Shown here: piece by piece, positions 1-11,308 of the stretch | How positions within the stretch are numbered: the stretch's first letter is position 1 | Layout of the letters: each line of letters starts with the position of its first letter | Assembly: GCA_029204225.1 (NCBI GenBank) | Contig: CM055114.1 | Location: forward strand, 10,627,948-10,691,947 | Origin: Diphasiastrum complanatum | Taxonomy: Eukaryota > Streptophyta > Lycopodiopsida > Lycopodiales > Lycopodiaceae | Direction of reading: 5' to 3' | DNA: 64,000 nucleotides | Made by a program: the position numbers and the translations under genes | Notes under the pieces: model-generated | What the model saw: the letters and a program-made list of their open reading frames with translations, nothing else | Told to the model about the DNA's origin: nothing | The model's database searches: none

Positions 1-465
1 TCCAAGTAATTTTCAATACCGCCAAGATTAACTCCCAACTAGTTTTCAAGAAAGAAAACAATTCTTAAAGGTCACACCAAACAATCAACATGTTGAAGCA
101 CCCTAACCAATTGATGATTTTCAAATAGCATCATTTACGGTTGTGTCTTTGTTTAAATTTATCACTATCGATTGTGGGGATCATCATATACAAGTGAACT
201 TTATAAAGTTAGAAAAACAAATCATTCTAGCAACTTACTTCAACACCCAACCAAAATTGATTTTGTTTACTGGCATACTTACTCACATACATTTTTTCCA
301 TTGCTTAAGAAGTTGGAATGCATATTTTGTTGTTTTGAGATATCGCAACTCATGATAGTGTCTCAAAGTAAGGTTTACCTTTGACGGTTGCTGACAATTG
401 CTGAATTGCACATTTTTGTGTATATCACTTAGACTTGTGGAAGCAACATTCATGTATATTTGAAG
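1..465. other. intergenic, no gene recognised
   Basis: AT-rich sequence with only short overlapping ORFs in several frames, none resembling a known family. It borders the copia LTR fragment that begins at about 466. I see no RNA gene or repeat structure here. Confidence 0.5.
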
Positions 466-583
466 GGTCGAATAAATCCAAACCAATCCGACCCGACCTA
501 GGGTCGGAAAAATCTCTATTTTGAATGGCTTTTCAGAATGCTCATAAATTAATGGATTTGAGGCTGAGCATTGAAATCCAACA
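466..583 (-). repeat. 3' LTR fragment, copia type B
   Basis: Read on the minus strand, the LTR starts at 583 with TGTTGGATTTCAATGCTCAG, closely matching the B-type LTRs at 22484 and 24307. It is preceded on the minus strand by the polypurine tract TTAAGGGGGAG (584-594), the normal junction between internal region and 3' LTR. Similarity, including the 'gacccgacc' stretch, fades near 466, so the LTR is truncated. Confidence 0.75.
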
Positions 584-594
584 CTCCCCCTTAA

Positions 595-1975
595 TGTGGA
601 TCATGGAAAGTTTTGATTTTCAGATTTAACATGTCGTTGAATCTGAGATGGTGCTCCTTTGATAAAGCCTTTGTGAAGTAATTTGCTGCCATTGATTTTG
701 TCCTACAGTAGACTAATGATACCTCCTTGCTTTGTACTTTCTCTCTTAAATAATGATACCTGATTTCAATATGCTTGCCTCGTGAATGAAATCTTTGATT
801 GAGAGAGAGAGAGAGAGAGAGAGAGCAATGGTGCTTTGATTGTCACGAAAAATGGTTGTTGGATGTGACTGTGCAAGGTCGATTTCTGCTAGCAGGTGCC
901 TTAGCCAAATTTCCTCCTTAGTAGCATTCATGGCAGCAATGTATTCTCATTCGGTTGATGCTAAGATCTGCCTATTCCAAGAGATTGGGCCTTGATTGTA
1001 TAAAAATACAAATCCAAAAGTCGATCTTCTGGTGTGAACGTCCCCTGCCCAATCTGCAACTGTGTATCCTTCTAAAATATTGGCAGATTGCCTGCCTCCA
1101 TAGTATATGCTGAGATGTTTGGTTGCTTGAATATACTTCATGACTTTCAAGAGTGCTTTCCAATGTATTAGACCCCGATTTGATAGGAACTGGAAGAGTG
1201 AGCTGATTGAGTATGCAAGGTCTGGTCGAGTGTAGATCATTGCATACATTAGTGGACTAGAATGGATATTGCTTCATCTCCTCTTTTTTTGCCTCAGTTT
1301 GAGGAGATTGTTCCTTGGACAGCTTCAGTCCAAGCTCGAGTGGAAATAGACTTGGTTCGCAGTTAGTCATTCCATACCTTTCCAGCACGTTGGTGAGATA
1401 TCTCTGTTGGCTGATAAAAGTCAGTCTGCTAGGATGAATTTGAAATTTTTTGATTCCGAGACAATAGTGGGCTGGACCCATATCAGTCATTTTGTATTCC
1501 TTGGCCAGTATGCATTTCGTCTCCTTTATTAAATTCAAATTGTTATTGAATAGTAGAGTGTCATCTACATAGAGAGTGATGATAATGAAGAAGTCTGATA
1601 TAGACTTGTAATAGACATTCGAGTCTGTTGAGTTTGGAATAAAGCCATTCTCAATAAGGAATGCATTTATTTTCTCGAACCAAGCTCTAGGTGACTGTTT
1701 CAACCCATAGAGTGTCTTGTGTATTTCACATACAAGGTGTTGCTTACCCCTCAACTCGTATTCTTTTGGCTGTGACATGGAAATTTCCTCTTCAATGGTC
1801 CCATTGAGGAAAGCGGTCCCGACATCCATTTGATCGACTTCGAGATCTGCTGCAGCTGCAAAGGAGAGTAGTAGTCTGATTGAAGCATGCTTTACAATTG
1901 GGTTGAAGGTTTCGGAATAATCTAGATTTAGAATCTGGGAATAACCTTTGACAACCAGCTTGGATGTATCGATTT
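595..1975 (-). mobile_element. Ty1/copia fragment: RT and RNase H, 5'-truncated
   Basis: Minus-strand pol remnant. Reverse transcriptase is readable at 1257-1975 (QMDVGTAFLNGTIEEE, LYGLKQSPRAWF, and YVDDTLLF with the catalytic YVDD). RNase H follows at 947-1249 (VADWAGDVHTRRSTFGF) and 746-931 (KEEIWLRHLLAEI, FRDNQSTIAL). Several stops and frame changes separate these segments, so it is inactive. The fragment begins abruptly at about 1975 inside RT (LVVKGYSQIL); gag, protease and integrase are absent. With the polypurine tract and LTR at 466-594 this is the 3' half of a type-B element. A GA tract at 801-825 interrupts the RNase H coding region. Confidence 0.85.
801..825. repeat. (GA)12 microsatellite inside RNase H coding region
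   Basis: An uninterrupted GA run, (CT)n on the coding minus strand, encodes alternating Ser-Leu where copia RNase H normally continues after the DNQS motif. The related element at about 24086 has only a short CTCTCTCT run at the same place, so the tract seems to have expanded in situ. Confidence 0.9.
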
Positions 1976-1976
1976 A

Positions 1977-2586
1977 GCCTTCCTTCAGCGTCATTATACA
2001 TGAGGTTTAATGATGGAAAGATCATTGTAGTTGTTTTGTATATAGATGACATAACTTTAAGTGGAAATGATCTAGATGGAATAAGAGATAAATTGCTTTA
2101 TCTAAAGAGTTTAAAATGGTTGATCTCGGCCAATTGCACTTCATTCTAAGAATAGAAGTTGTAAGAGCATTGGATTTTAGATACATATGTCAATCTAAAT
2201 ATGCTACATCCATCCTAGATAGATTTGGAATGAAGAATTGTAAAGGCATTGCGATATCAATGAAGCAAAGTGTAAAAGCATCTATAAGAGATGGTCAAGC
2301 ATCCTTTGACATCACTCTCTATAGAAGGCTTATAGGCTCCTTGATCTACCCAACTATAACTAGACCTAATCTTAGTTATAGTGTTAGTAAATTTAACCAA
2401 TATATGCAAAGTCCTCTTGTGTCACATTGGAAAATGGCCAAAAGGGTCCTAAGGTACATCTCATCAATTAGGAACTCTGGCATACTCTACAAAGGGACTA
2501 ATCTTGGCTTAAGAGCCTACTCGGACTCAAATTTTGCAAGTGACAAAGTGGATCAAAAGTCTACAAGTGCATTTGCTTCATTCTAA
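1977..2586 (+). mobile_element. Ty1/copia fragment: RT C-terminus and RNase H start (type D)
   Basis: Plus-strand remnant beginning within RT (ASLYMRFNDGKIIVVVLYIDD; the catalytic motif reads YIDD) and continuing in the adjacent frame from 2116 (VDLGQLHFILRIEV, GSLIYPTITRPNLSYSV, HWKMAKRVLRYISS, RAYSDSNFASDKVDQKSTSAF). It ends at a stop at 2586, inside RNase H. Wording and order match the D1 element (54380-55050), so it is a type-D fragment. Both ends are truncated and it abuts the minus-strand fragment head to head at about 1976. Not functional. Confidence 0.8.
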
Positions 2587-4164
2587 TTTCATTGTTTTGA
2601 CAATAGAAACAAAGCAACTACATAATCTATATCATATGTTGAAGAATAATGCATTGAATCTTTTTTCAAGAAGAAAAATATTTAAAATTTCGATAATATA
2701 AAGATGACATAAGGCACCTAGAGTAGAGGACATACTCATCATTTTGAGTAGAAGAATTTTTAAGGACATACATAGAGGATGTAGTGCAATGGCAAAAAGA
2801 AGAGGACAAAAAGGGCATCCTTGGCTTATTCTATATTTAACCCTTATGGGGATTTTGTTCTATATTAAGTTTGGTCTATTTTGATAAGACTAAACAATGC
2901 CACTAAGGCATAAGGCCCATACTTTGCTTGTTCCCAAGAAGGTTCCCCAAAGGAGCCTCAACACACCAAATACAACAATTGGTCCTCCAGTCCCTTTGAG
3001 TGCTTTGTAGGAGACTCATTAATTAATTCTCTGTAAGAGACTCATTAATCAGTTCTTTGTAGGAGGAAATGTGATCATGTGATCTACTTCATGCTCTGCT
3101 CATTGTTGATGGGACAATGATCTTATTTGGGTATTTGCTCTGTGTGTCAATTTGTTGTTCACTATTGTTTATGTGATGTATGTACTGCCTACATCCTTTC
3201 AATAATTGCCATACAAGGCCATTAAACCAAAGCAGACCAAGATGAGGATCTCAATAAAAGATGGCACAGCTTGCAAGCAAAAAGGGTGCAGATTGCATGC
3301 ATGGATAAGAATGTAAGCAATAGGATAATGTTTTTTTTTTAGAAGCAGACCATAGTCTTAGAGCACACTTATCAATCTTTAGAGTCTGTTTGTATCAACA
3401 GTGTCTTATAATTGATGAAGATCCAAGAAGTGGAGAGAAGGCACTTTTTAGGCCAAGTGCAAGAACCATGAAGTGATGCGACACAATGGACACACCATGG
3501 TCAGCATAAATGCCTTTCATTCAAGCCAATAAATGCACATATGAGACGGTTCCTAAGAGGGCCTGGGCAAAGCTTGTATAGAGGAACAACAGAAAAAGTA
3601 TCAACTTTGGCTCTAAAGAGCATTTCCTTTGATATCTATATAGATGAGATTGGCACTTGCGAATTGAGCGATAAGCCCCCAACTTTGAAAGGCCTCCTTG
3701 GATAGAAAAGAGAGCCAATGCTCTGCAAGTAGGCTTTCTAAGCAAAACTAGAAACAAAATGTGTGTAGCATCGATTCCAACTACATTACATATATAGATA
3801 CTCATTCAATCGCCCAATCCTATACAAAAGTTTCAGCTAGCGTCTACAAAGATAAGGCCGGTCATAAATAGATTTAAGATTCAGAGAACAGAATATGTAG
3901 CATCGATTCCAACTACAGTACATATCTAGACACTCATTCAATCGCCCAATCCTATACAAAAGTTTTAGCTAGCGTCTACAAAGATAAAGCCGGTCGCAAA
4001 GAGATTTAAGTCTCCATGGCACAACATTTTTCATTTTGCTTACACTGCATAGAAAGAATCAAAGAATGAATCTGGTCCTGTACAATCCACTTCAAGATAG
4101 TCTGCTTTAGTGACAATAACACCGCTGAATTTTACCCTTCACTTCTTGGCATGAACAAGTTTCA
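2587..4164. other. CSLD downstream region, no gene recognised
   Basis: Sequence 3' of the CSLD stop codon, probably including its 3' UTR in the right-hand few hundred bases. A 94-codon minus-strand ORF at 3521-3805 resembles nothing I know. A weak LINE-like peptide (KRRGQKGHPWLI) can be read near 2790-2835 but is too short to call. A 132-bp-period direct duplication lies at 3764-4010. Confidence 0.5.
3764..4010. repeat. tandem direct duplication, period 132 bp
   Basis: Two copies starting TGTAGCATCGATTCCAACTA at 3764 and 3896, each running to 'gatttaag' (3871-3878 and 4003-4010) with a few substitutions. It lies 155-400 bp beyond the CSLD stop and may fall within the 3' UTR. Confidence 0.9.
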
Positions 4165-5904
4165 TCATGGGAATTGGAAGGTCCCACCAATACTACTGTT
4201 GGCAGATGGAGGGCTGATGGCAACCCAAAGTAACGAAATTATGATAGCCAGGAGGCCAGACCAAACAAAAACAATGGTGGGGGTTCGGCCGCGTCTCCCC
4301 ATCAAGCCTTTGGCAAAAGGATAAAGATGGGCTAGCACCCACAGACTGAAAAAAACTCCTCCAAGCAACTTGCTCCACTGTGGAATTTCACTGTAAATGG
4401 TCCTTGCAACTCCCACAGCAATTGCTATCAGGTTAGTCATCATTATTGTGATTGGAGGAATCATGAGAGCAGTCCACTTCACCACATAAAGGTCTGCAAA
4501 TGTGTCTTCCTCTCCTTCTCCTCCGGATTTTGATGTCAGAGTGAACGATATGTCTACTCCAGCTATAACTTTCAGCAATCCTTGCAAAACGGCAGCTAGA
4601 TGGGCACTAGTACCTCCAATCACCCAAAACTGCTCATTTCGCCACCACTCCTCAAGTGTTATCCCAGACCATTTGATCTCAAGCACTGCAAGCATGCATA
4701 AGGTAACTGTGATAGTGAGCAAGTAAACCAAGAATGTCACATTCAGGGTTTGGACAATGAATTGACCAGAGAAGAGAGATAGGGCTGGGAGAAAGCAGTA
4801 CACGAGCAGAAAGATTGAAGTAAAGGGATAGATGCCAACATTCAAATATGCAACTCTTTGCAGGAATTTCAGTCTGGAGCTGGCAAACAATGCATTGTTA
4901 CGAGAAAAGAAAATCTCAACGGATCCAGTTGCCCAACGAAGCACTTGATGCAATCTATCTGTGAGGTTAATGGGAGCAGAGCCACGAAAAGCATCACGTT
5001 TTGTGACACAATAAATAGATCGCCATCCACGATTGTGCATTCTGAATCCAGTCACCACATCCTCAGTGACAGACCCATATATCCATCCAACTCTTTGACC
5101 CCACTCCGTCTTCTCTTCATACCAGCAAGAAATTACATTGATTGCCTCTGCAACAGTTGCAGCATCTAGTGGCTCCCGAGGTGCAATAAGGGCTCCAGAT
5201 GGCCGCCCAAACTTGACTCCTTGATCAGCAAGTGGCCTACCTTGAAACTCTGCCACAGCAATTGATGCGGCAAAACTTGTAGAGCTCCCAAATCTCTTCG
5301 GTAGAAGCTGCAATTCTGGATCGTCATCATCAAGGCCTGCTGCAACCGATGTGGAAATATCTGCATCTCTTTTAGATTTAGCATTTTTGTGCTTTTTGCT
5401 ACCTCCACAGATTCCATGAGACTTGAACCGAGGAGGATCAAATCCATAAAGAGCGATCCTTCTGAAAACACATCCAGTTCCTACATATACAGGACCTTGG
5501 ACGCCATCCAGTGCTCTCATATTCACATCAAAGAAGACTGTATTGTGATTAGCATACCGATCATTGGGATCAATGCCTTCGAATCTTTGAGGAAACTGGA
5601 CATAACAGATGCGATCACCCCCACGATCCATCATAAAGCACATGGCCTCTCGCACTGCATATGAATTGAAGATGTAATGATCACAATCAAGGTTTAAAAT
5701 GAAGGCACCATTGGACATGATCGCACTAGTACGGACCAATGCATTCATGGCACCTGCTTTTTTGTTGTGGTCATAGCCAGGACGCTTCTCTCGTGAAACA
5801 TACACAAGCATTGGCAGACGAGTATCTATGTCCGTGGTATCAATCATATTGTCTTCATCAACAATGCCCATCAATGGCTCGCTGCTTGGAGGTGCAAGCA
5901 TCAC
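4165..5904 (-). CDS. CSLD: CSLD exon 3 (catalytic core and C-terminal TM cluster)
   Basis: Encodes residues 562-1140, starting VMLAPPS after acceptor TTTCAG|GTG and ending GGTFQFP with TGA at 4167-4165. It contains DCD, the variable KKHKNAKSK stretch, the acidic DDDD loop, TED, QVLRW and about six hydrophobic spans (for example [18 protein letters not shown] and [19 protein letters not shown]). No internal stop or frameshift. Confidence 0.95.
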   Translation of the reverse strand: MMLAPPSSEPLMGIVDEDNMIDTTDIDTRLPMLVYVSREKRPGYDHNKKAGAMNALVRTSAIMSNGAFILNLDCDHYIFNSYAVREAMCFMMDRGGDRICYVQFPQRFEGIDPNDRYANHNTVFFDVNMRALDGVQGPVYVGTGCVFRRIALYGFDPPRFKSHGICGGSKKHKNAKSKRDADISTSVAAGLDDDDPELQLLPKRFGSSTSFAASIAVAEFQGRPLADQGVKFGRPSGALIAPREPLDAATVAEAINVISCWYEEKTEWGQRVGWIYGSVTEDVVTGFRMHNRGWRSIYCVTKRDAFRGSAPINLTDRLHQVLRWATGSVEIFFSRNNALFASSRLKFLQRVAYLNVGIYPFTSIFLLVYCFLPALSLFSGQFIVQTLNVTFLVYLLTITVTLCMLAVLEIKWSGITLEEWWRNEQFWVIGGTSAHLAAVLQGLLKVIAGVDISFTLTSKSGGEGEEDTFADLYVVKWTALMIPPITIMMTNLIAIAVGVARTIYSEIPQWSKLLGGVFFSLWVLAHLYPFAKGLMGRRGRTPTIVFVWSGLLAIIISLLWVAISPPSANSSIGGTFQFP

Positions 5905-8900
5905 CTGAAATTTAGTCCATCACAAAAGGCCGTACTTCAGTTAACCTCCAGAAACAACCTGAACAAATCATAACAATAAAATTTGCAGAAAGAAGCAAAT
6001 GGGCACATGAAAGAACTTGTAGAATGACAAAAGTAGTGGAAGATCACAAACTTGAATAATGCCAGATGTGCACATGAAAGAACTTGTAGAATGACAAAAG
6101 TAGTGGAAGATCACAAACTTGAATAATGCCAGCATGATCACCACGTCCATGTTCTTTGCCAGTGTTAGTCCAAGTACCAGGCCAATGTGTTCCATCTGCC
6201 ATCCATGTGGCTTTTGTGACATTCAAAGGGGCATTTGGGTCACCTGCACCCTCCACCTGAGCTCGTTTCGCTCTCAATTCCTCATGAGCATTGTAAGCTT
6301 CAGACCTCCTTCGGATAGCTTCAGGAAGGCCATTGATTCGCACTTTAAATTCATCGTACTCACGTTTTACCCTTCTGCGGTCCTTTACAAAATCAATTTG
6401 CAACTTATTCTTAGTGGGATCACCCTTCAGCAAGAAGTACGACTCTGGATTTCGAGGCTCAATGTTATGCTTTCGGCAAAATGGCACCCAAATCCTTGCA
6501 AAGCTTGCTGCTTCTGCCAAGGCTTCAAAGGTCAAGAGAGAGCCTCCATCATCTGAGAGGTAGCAATTCAACTTCTCCACAGGATACTCAGCTCCAAGTA
6601 TGGATAGAATTGTGTTGGCAGTCACTAAGGGAGGTTCTTTTTCTGGATCTGCAGTTGAGACAAAAACATCAACTGGAGGAAGATCTGACCGCCCATGAGG
6701 ATTTTGTGGGCTTGCAGTCTCGAACTTCTCCTTGAGTACAGCAAGGTCAGTGACACGGTTCACAGGACAAAGCTTTGGAAGCTGATCAAGCACCCACGAA
6801 AAAGCGAACCAAATCTCACAAACCACTGACATGCCCCAGAGCCACATTGCATCCTTGTTTGGATGGCGTATACGCCATTCCAAAAACAGAGCCAGCACAA
6901 CTAGTCTAATCGCCGCAAGCAGCCTGCATACAATTTCAAATTTTCAATTACTCCTTGTTCATAATTTTGGGAGTCAGTGCAATTTATCCTAGGTAGCTTA
7001 AAACTTGTTGTGAAAAAACCCTTCGGGTCTGTTACCGATATGTGAGCCTGTGGCCATGTGAATCATCTTGGCTTCATTGGTTTGTAACCTATGATTTACT
7101 AAATCAATGTAACAGGGGAGAGAGAAGGAGTTGGAAGTATCACAGGTGCAGGAGACCCACACGGCCAAGGAACTGTGGGACCAGCTAATATCCATTATGA
7201 GGCTACGAATCTCTAGCTTCCTTATGCTGCAGCGGCAGTAACAAAGCCTGAAAATGATGGGGGGAGAATCCATAGGAGCTCATCCTGAGAAAAAGTCATT
7301 GGCATGCAGCTGGAAAAAAATTGAGCTATGGAAATCAGCAACAGCTTATCTACAAAATAAAATGAGCCTACCACCCAGCTATGATCCACTGATTATGACA
7401 ATGGATGGGCTAGAGAAAAAGATAAACTTGGAATTCGTCAACCTTATGCAGGAGGAGGGCCAGGAGAAAGATCTCACTCAACCAGGATGAGGTAGCTCTC
7501 ATAAGTGGTGAAAAAGCAGTAAATTTTAGGTCTGGCAGGACGGACTTGGGGGACAGATCAAGGAGAAACAAGACACAGCTGGAAGGATCGGGGTGGCTCT
7601 CATAAGTCATGTAAGAGCACTAAGTTTCAAGTTTGGCAGGAAAGCGGATCAAGGCCCAAACAAGCCATAGCTGGAAGGATAGAAAGGACTGATCTTGGCG
7701 CAGTGGAGGCAGGTGTAAGAAGAATGATGCGTCTATTGTGAGACTGTCCAAAAACAGCAGGAAGACTTTAAGACAAGGATTTTGCGGAAATCTTGGAAAG
7801 TAGTCAGGCAGGATACTCATCCAACAATGGCTGTGAAGTAAATTCTGTCACGGTGCAGCGGACCCAGCATGGTACCTAGATTCGGCAGCAACTTCACATG
7901 TGACATTCAATCCAGTCACTTATGAGCCATTTGTTGGAATCGTGAAGTGATGATAGCGGACAAGGGCAAAATTGATGCCATTGGAAGGGCTCAATCTGCT
8001 TATGGCTAGGCAGAGGCAAGACAGCCATCCTCGGGGAAGTGCTTCTATGTGTGCCTGATCCTGTCAAGAACCTCATTCGGTAGGATCATTGACCGACGTA
8101 GGTAAGACTTGTAAGCGATGGTTGTGCAATTCAGAAAGAAGGGGTGGCTGTGGTGATCGGAATCAGGATGGAATGACTGCGAGTGATGCTGATCATGACC
8201 TGTAGCTTGCATAGCAACAGGGCAGTCAGGGGAAAATGACTTATAAGACAGAAATATGGTGCATTTGAAGATTAGAAACCTACAGAGACTAGCCAAACCC
8301 AACATGTCAATTGGGGGTTTGATTTCGACCCAGATGAAACATTGAACGTTGTGTGCATGTGTGCATGGAAAACAGCACAGACGGTCACTCCCTAAGTCAA
8401 ATTTTGAGCAGACTTTGTATGTAATTCCTTCGGATGTGAGCATTTAGATCCATGAAATGAATTTAATTCGAACATTTACGTAGTCCATCACTTTCATTGA
8501 CGACTACACCAAGATTCTTCACATTATGCCAGTTTATGAATTCTTTCAAGGCAATTATACGACAGGCAGAGAATCAGTTGGGCAAGAGAAGCAAGAGATC
8601 GAGGTCTACTTAAGGGGGTGAATACAAACTAAGGAAATTGAAAGTTTCTGAATCAATTGATTGGATCAGTCACGAAATTAAGTAGGAATACACTTATGTA
8701 CTGCATCAAGACCGTGGCAGAGAGAAAGAATGAATCATCATGGAGATGGTAAGGTGCATGCTGCATGATCAACGTCTGCCTAAAAGCTTGTGGGCAGAAG
8801 CTGCCAAATACCACAATAGACATGATTGATATAACTCTTACAAAAATTGTTCAGAAATGAGCCACAGCGTTGTGGTTTGGTGTCAAACCAAGCTTGGAAC

Positions 8901-11257
8901 ATGTGAGGGTCTTCGCCTGTGTGGGGTATGACCATGTGCCCAAAGAACTGAGAAAAAAGTTAGAGGCAAGAGGCATTAGTGTATTTTTGTTGGCTATTCA
9001 AAGAACTTCAAAGGTTACAAACTTCATGATCCAACCACTGATTGTTTTGTTTGCATCAAGAGATGCTATTTGAGATTTTTTGACGAAGATAGCAAGCTGG
9101 TGGTGGATGAAGGAATGGAAGGAATCCTGTCCATAATAGGAGTACCCATGTTGTGAAGAAGCCTCACATAAATTGATAGACATTAAGGCTATCCCTTGGA
9201 GAAACATCAGATAAGGCACTTGACGAGGCATTCCCATTGAAAATGCCAGATGAGGAAGATAATCCTAACAAGGAGCAGAGAGACAGGTGGGTTCCAGTCA
9301 ATCATGCAATGTTAAACATGTCTGAAAGATCAGAAAAGGCTCGTCAAAGGTATGACAATATGTTACTTTTTTTGGCAGAAGATGTACCCCGGAAGCTACG
9401 ACGAGGCCATGGCCAATAGAAAATGAGAATTGTGACAGAAGGCAATGTGTGAAGAATTGGATTTAATGTACAAAAGTTGTCAGCGTATAAATATCGTGAG
9501 TTTGCCAGCCTGCCAAAAGGGAGCAATTGCCTGCAGGTGGACGTACAAGATAAAATATGATGAGCAGGCCAAGATAAAGAGATTTAGGGGCAAACAAGTA
9601 GCCAAGGGTTGCTTGCAGGTGGAAGGAGTCGGTTTTAAAGACACTTTTGCTCCTGTCACTAGGATTGGTTCTATCAGACTTTTGCTTGCCTGAGCTGCTA
9701 CACAGGACCTCAACATTTATCAATTAGTAGATGATGGCGAGTCTACCTGCAGTCATGTGTATCTAATGGCTGGTGGAGCAATCAGTTTTGCAGCACAAAG
9801 CAAAAGTCAATTGCCCTTTTGTCTACAAAGGGCCTGAGTATATGTATATGGTACTAAGTCGTGGAGTCAGAGAGTATCTGTGGATCAGCAACTTATGTCA
9901 GGAGCTTGTTTTGAATGTGCGAAAATGGTGGATTTCAAAAGTGCGGTAATTACATAAGCCTGCAATACCTTTTTGTCAGAGATCTAGTACAAAAAGGATG
10001 ACAAAACTGTACTATTGCCCTAACAAAGCTTGATGTAGATTGAATCAGGGATTGTTGGGAGTTTGTCGTGCAATTTACCCAAGTTAGTTAGCTTAGGACT
10101 GCTTTTTGTGAGACCCTTGTGGGGGGGTCCGTGAATCAATATATTAGCCAAGGCGACTCATCTTGGTTTTCTTGGTTAGTACCCAAGGAAGTCCATATAT
10201 GTCGTATTGAGTCCATGTAATAGAGGAGATAGGAGAAACACTCTTTTGTAAATGTTTTTGCTTTGTGTGTGCTATTCTTTGTCATCTGTGATCCTGCTAC
10301 TTTATTTGCTTCTATCACATAAGCAGAGAGCATTCCCAGTACTATGCTGTAATCGATGTTAAAGCTTGAAGATTCATACCTATAGGGGCTGAGGATGGCA
10401 GCAGAAGCAGTCACCTTACGTGAAAGCGGCCTTCTCGCCTTCTCATTGAAAGCGGGAGGAGCACCATGTCCTCCACCAATGTAAGCATCATCTTTTGGCC
10501 AAAGAGCATTTCCATAGCCGTAGGTTCCCTTAGTTTCATACAGCCACCGATTATGATCGAATTCCGAGGTCTGTTTTCCCATCAGATAGCCAGATTTGTT
10601 TGATCTTAGAAGTGACACACGCCGATCCATTTTCTGATCTGTAGCAGCAGGAGGCGGTGGCAGTGATAGAATCTCAGCAGCAGGCCCATCTAAATCTAGA
10701 ATCTTATAGGGTTCCTTGCATCCGGGACACTTGCCCCCGCTGCTGAGAGCATCTATGTAGCAGTCTCTGCAGATCTTATAGGCACAATCACATGGAAGGA
10801 CATCCTCCCCTCTTTCATCCCTCATTGCTGGGGCATCACACCCATTAAGAGAGCAGACGGAACCCCGTGAGCATGCCATCTGAGGATGAGTGGCCTCCCC
10901 TTCGATCATCTTCTCCATTACATGCCCGCGAGTGACACTATTAAAACCCCCAGTGAAGATGGTGCTGGAGACAAATTGCTGCTCAGCTTTTACAGCGACG
11001 TTCGGATCCATGGGCACAGCTGGTGCCGCCGATGCTGCTGCCATGGGCTGATTATCAGGCGTTGGAGGAATGTGGACGGTGTAGCTCACAAACTCAGAAC
11101 TGACCTCCCCTCCCAGATCGCTGTCATCCCTGTAATGAGAGAGATAGCGCCCACTTAGAGTGCGTCTGTTAAGGCTACCTCCTGGAGAATGGATAGCCTT
11201 CGCATTTCGAAATGATCGAGTGCTTGTGATGGAAAGAGACGACCCAGAGGAAGCCAT
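4165..11257 (-). CDS. CSLD: cellulose synthase-like D (CSLD), 3 exons, 1140 aa
   Basis: Minus-strand GT2 family glycan synthase; coding exons 11257-10380, 6923-6119 and 5904-4165. CSLD proteins make beta-1,4-glucan at Golgi, plasma membrane or cell plate, and act in tip growth and cytokinesis (family knowledge). Visible order: Cys-rich RING-like finger (about residues 129-180), two N-terminal membrane spans (294-338), first catalytic Asp in DDGG (417-420), DCD (634-636), TED (841-843), QVLRW (881-885), then a C-terminal membrane cluster. All donors are GT and acceptors AG, and phase is preserved. The 1140-residue length matches the usual roughly 1145. I chose the Met at 11257 because family members begin near MAS; an in-frame upstream Met at 11308 would add 17 residues. 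The open frame has no disabling change, so the gene looks functional. Confidence 0.95.
6004..6132. repeat. 67-bp-period tandem duplication across the CSLD exon 2 donor
   Basis: Two copies of about 62 bp (6004-6065 and 6071-6132), identical over 'cacatgaaagaacttgtaga' through 'gaataatgccag'. Each contains the last codons of exon 2 (GGC ATT ATT CAA) and the GT donor. The exon-proximal copy (donor at 6118) restores frame with exon 3; the other gives a frameshifted extension. Confidence 0.93.
6119..6923 (-). CDS. CSLD: CSLD exon 2 (TM1-2 and first catalytic Asp)
   Basis: Encodes residues 294-561, from LLAAIRLVV to GDHAGIIQ. It carries two transmembrane segments, [13 protein letters not shown] and LSDDGG. 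Acceptor TATGCAG|G lies at 6924/6923. The donor CAA|GTTTGT lies at 6119/6118. A second copy of this donor sits 67 bp downstream (6052/6051) because the junction is duplicated; using it would shift the frame and end translation early. Confidence 0.92.
6967..10318 (+). mobile_element. old Ty1/copia element in CSLD intron 1, antisense to the gene
   Basis: Fills most of intron 1 (6924-10379). Degenerate LTRs are recognisable by shared blocks: TTGGGAGT, TGCAATTTA and CCCTT followed by a 'catgtaa' stretch, in 6967 to about 7130 and 10053 to about 10318. Plus-strand coding order is copia-like: gag (TAKELWDQL near 7162), protease ([12 protein letters not shown], 7870-7905), integrase ([15 protein letters not shown] near 8780; [30 protein letters not shown], 8879-8970), RT start ([12 protein letters not shown] to [15 protein letters not shown], 9535-9690) and RNase H ([13 protein letters not shown] near 9770). 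Many stops and deletions; the catalytic RT core is missing. Its LTR divergence makes it one of the older insertions in the window. Confidence 0.8.
10380..11257 (-). CDS. CSLD: CSLD exon 1 (N-terminal region, RING-like finger)
   Basis: Encodes residues 1-293. It contains the CSLD-typical [14 protein letters not shown] and [17 protein letters not shown] segments and nine cysteines at about 129-180 (CPGCKEPY at the end), the zinc-binding domain used in CesA/CSLD assembly. The exon ends in the Arg codon of SPYR, split AG|G, at donor AG|GTATGA (10380/10379). Confidence 0.93.
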
Positions 11258-11308
11258 AGCTGTATCCTTTGCGTCCTCACCGCTTTCCGTCCTTTCAAGA
11301 TAGCTCAA

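Noticed and set aside
2780-2960. Possible LINE (non-LTR retrotransposon) remnant with KRRGQKGHPWLI
   Set aside because: Only about a dozen suggestive residues from memory, no RT or endonuclease motif nearby.
3521-3805. 94-codon minus-strand ORF downstream of CSLD
   Set aside because: No recognisable domain and overlaps the tandem duplication; length is within chance expectation for this sequence.
7254-7490. 78-codon plus-strand ORF in CSLD intron 1 as an independent gene
   Set aside because: Lies inside the degraded copia element between its left LTR and protease; best read as gag debris.
11258-11308. 17-residue N-terminal extension of CSLD from the upstream ATG
   Set aside because: Family members start near the second Met (MASSG). 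The extension is possible but unsupported without transcript data.
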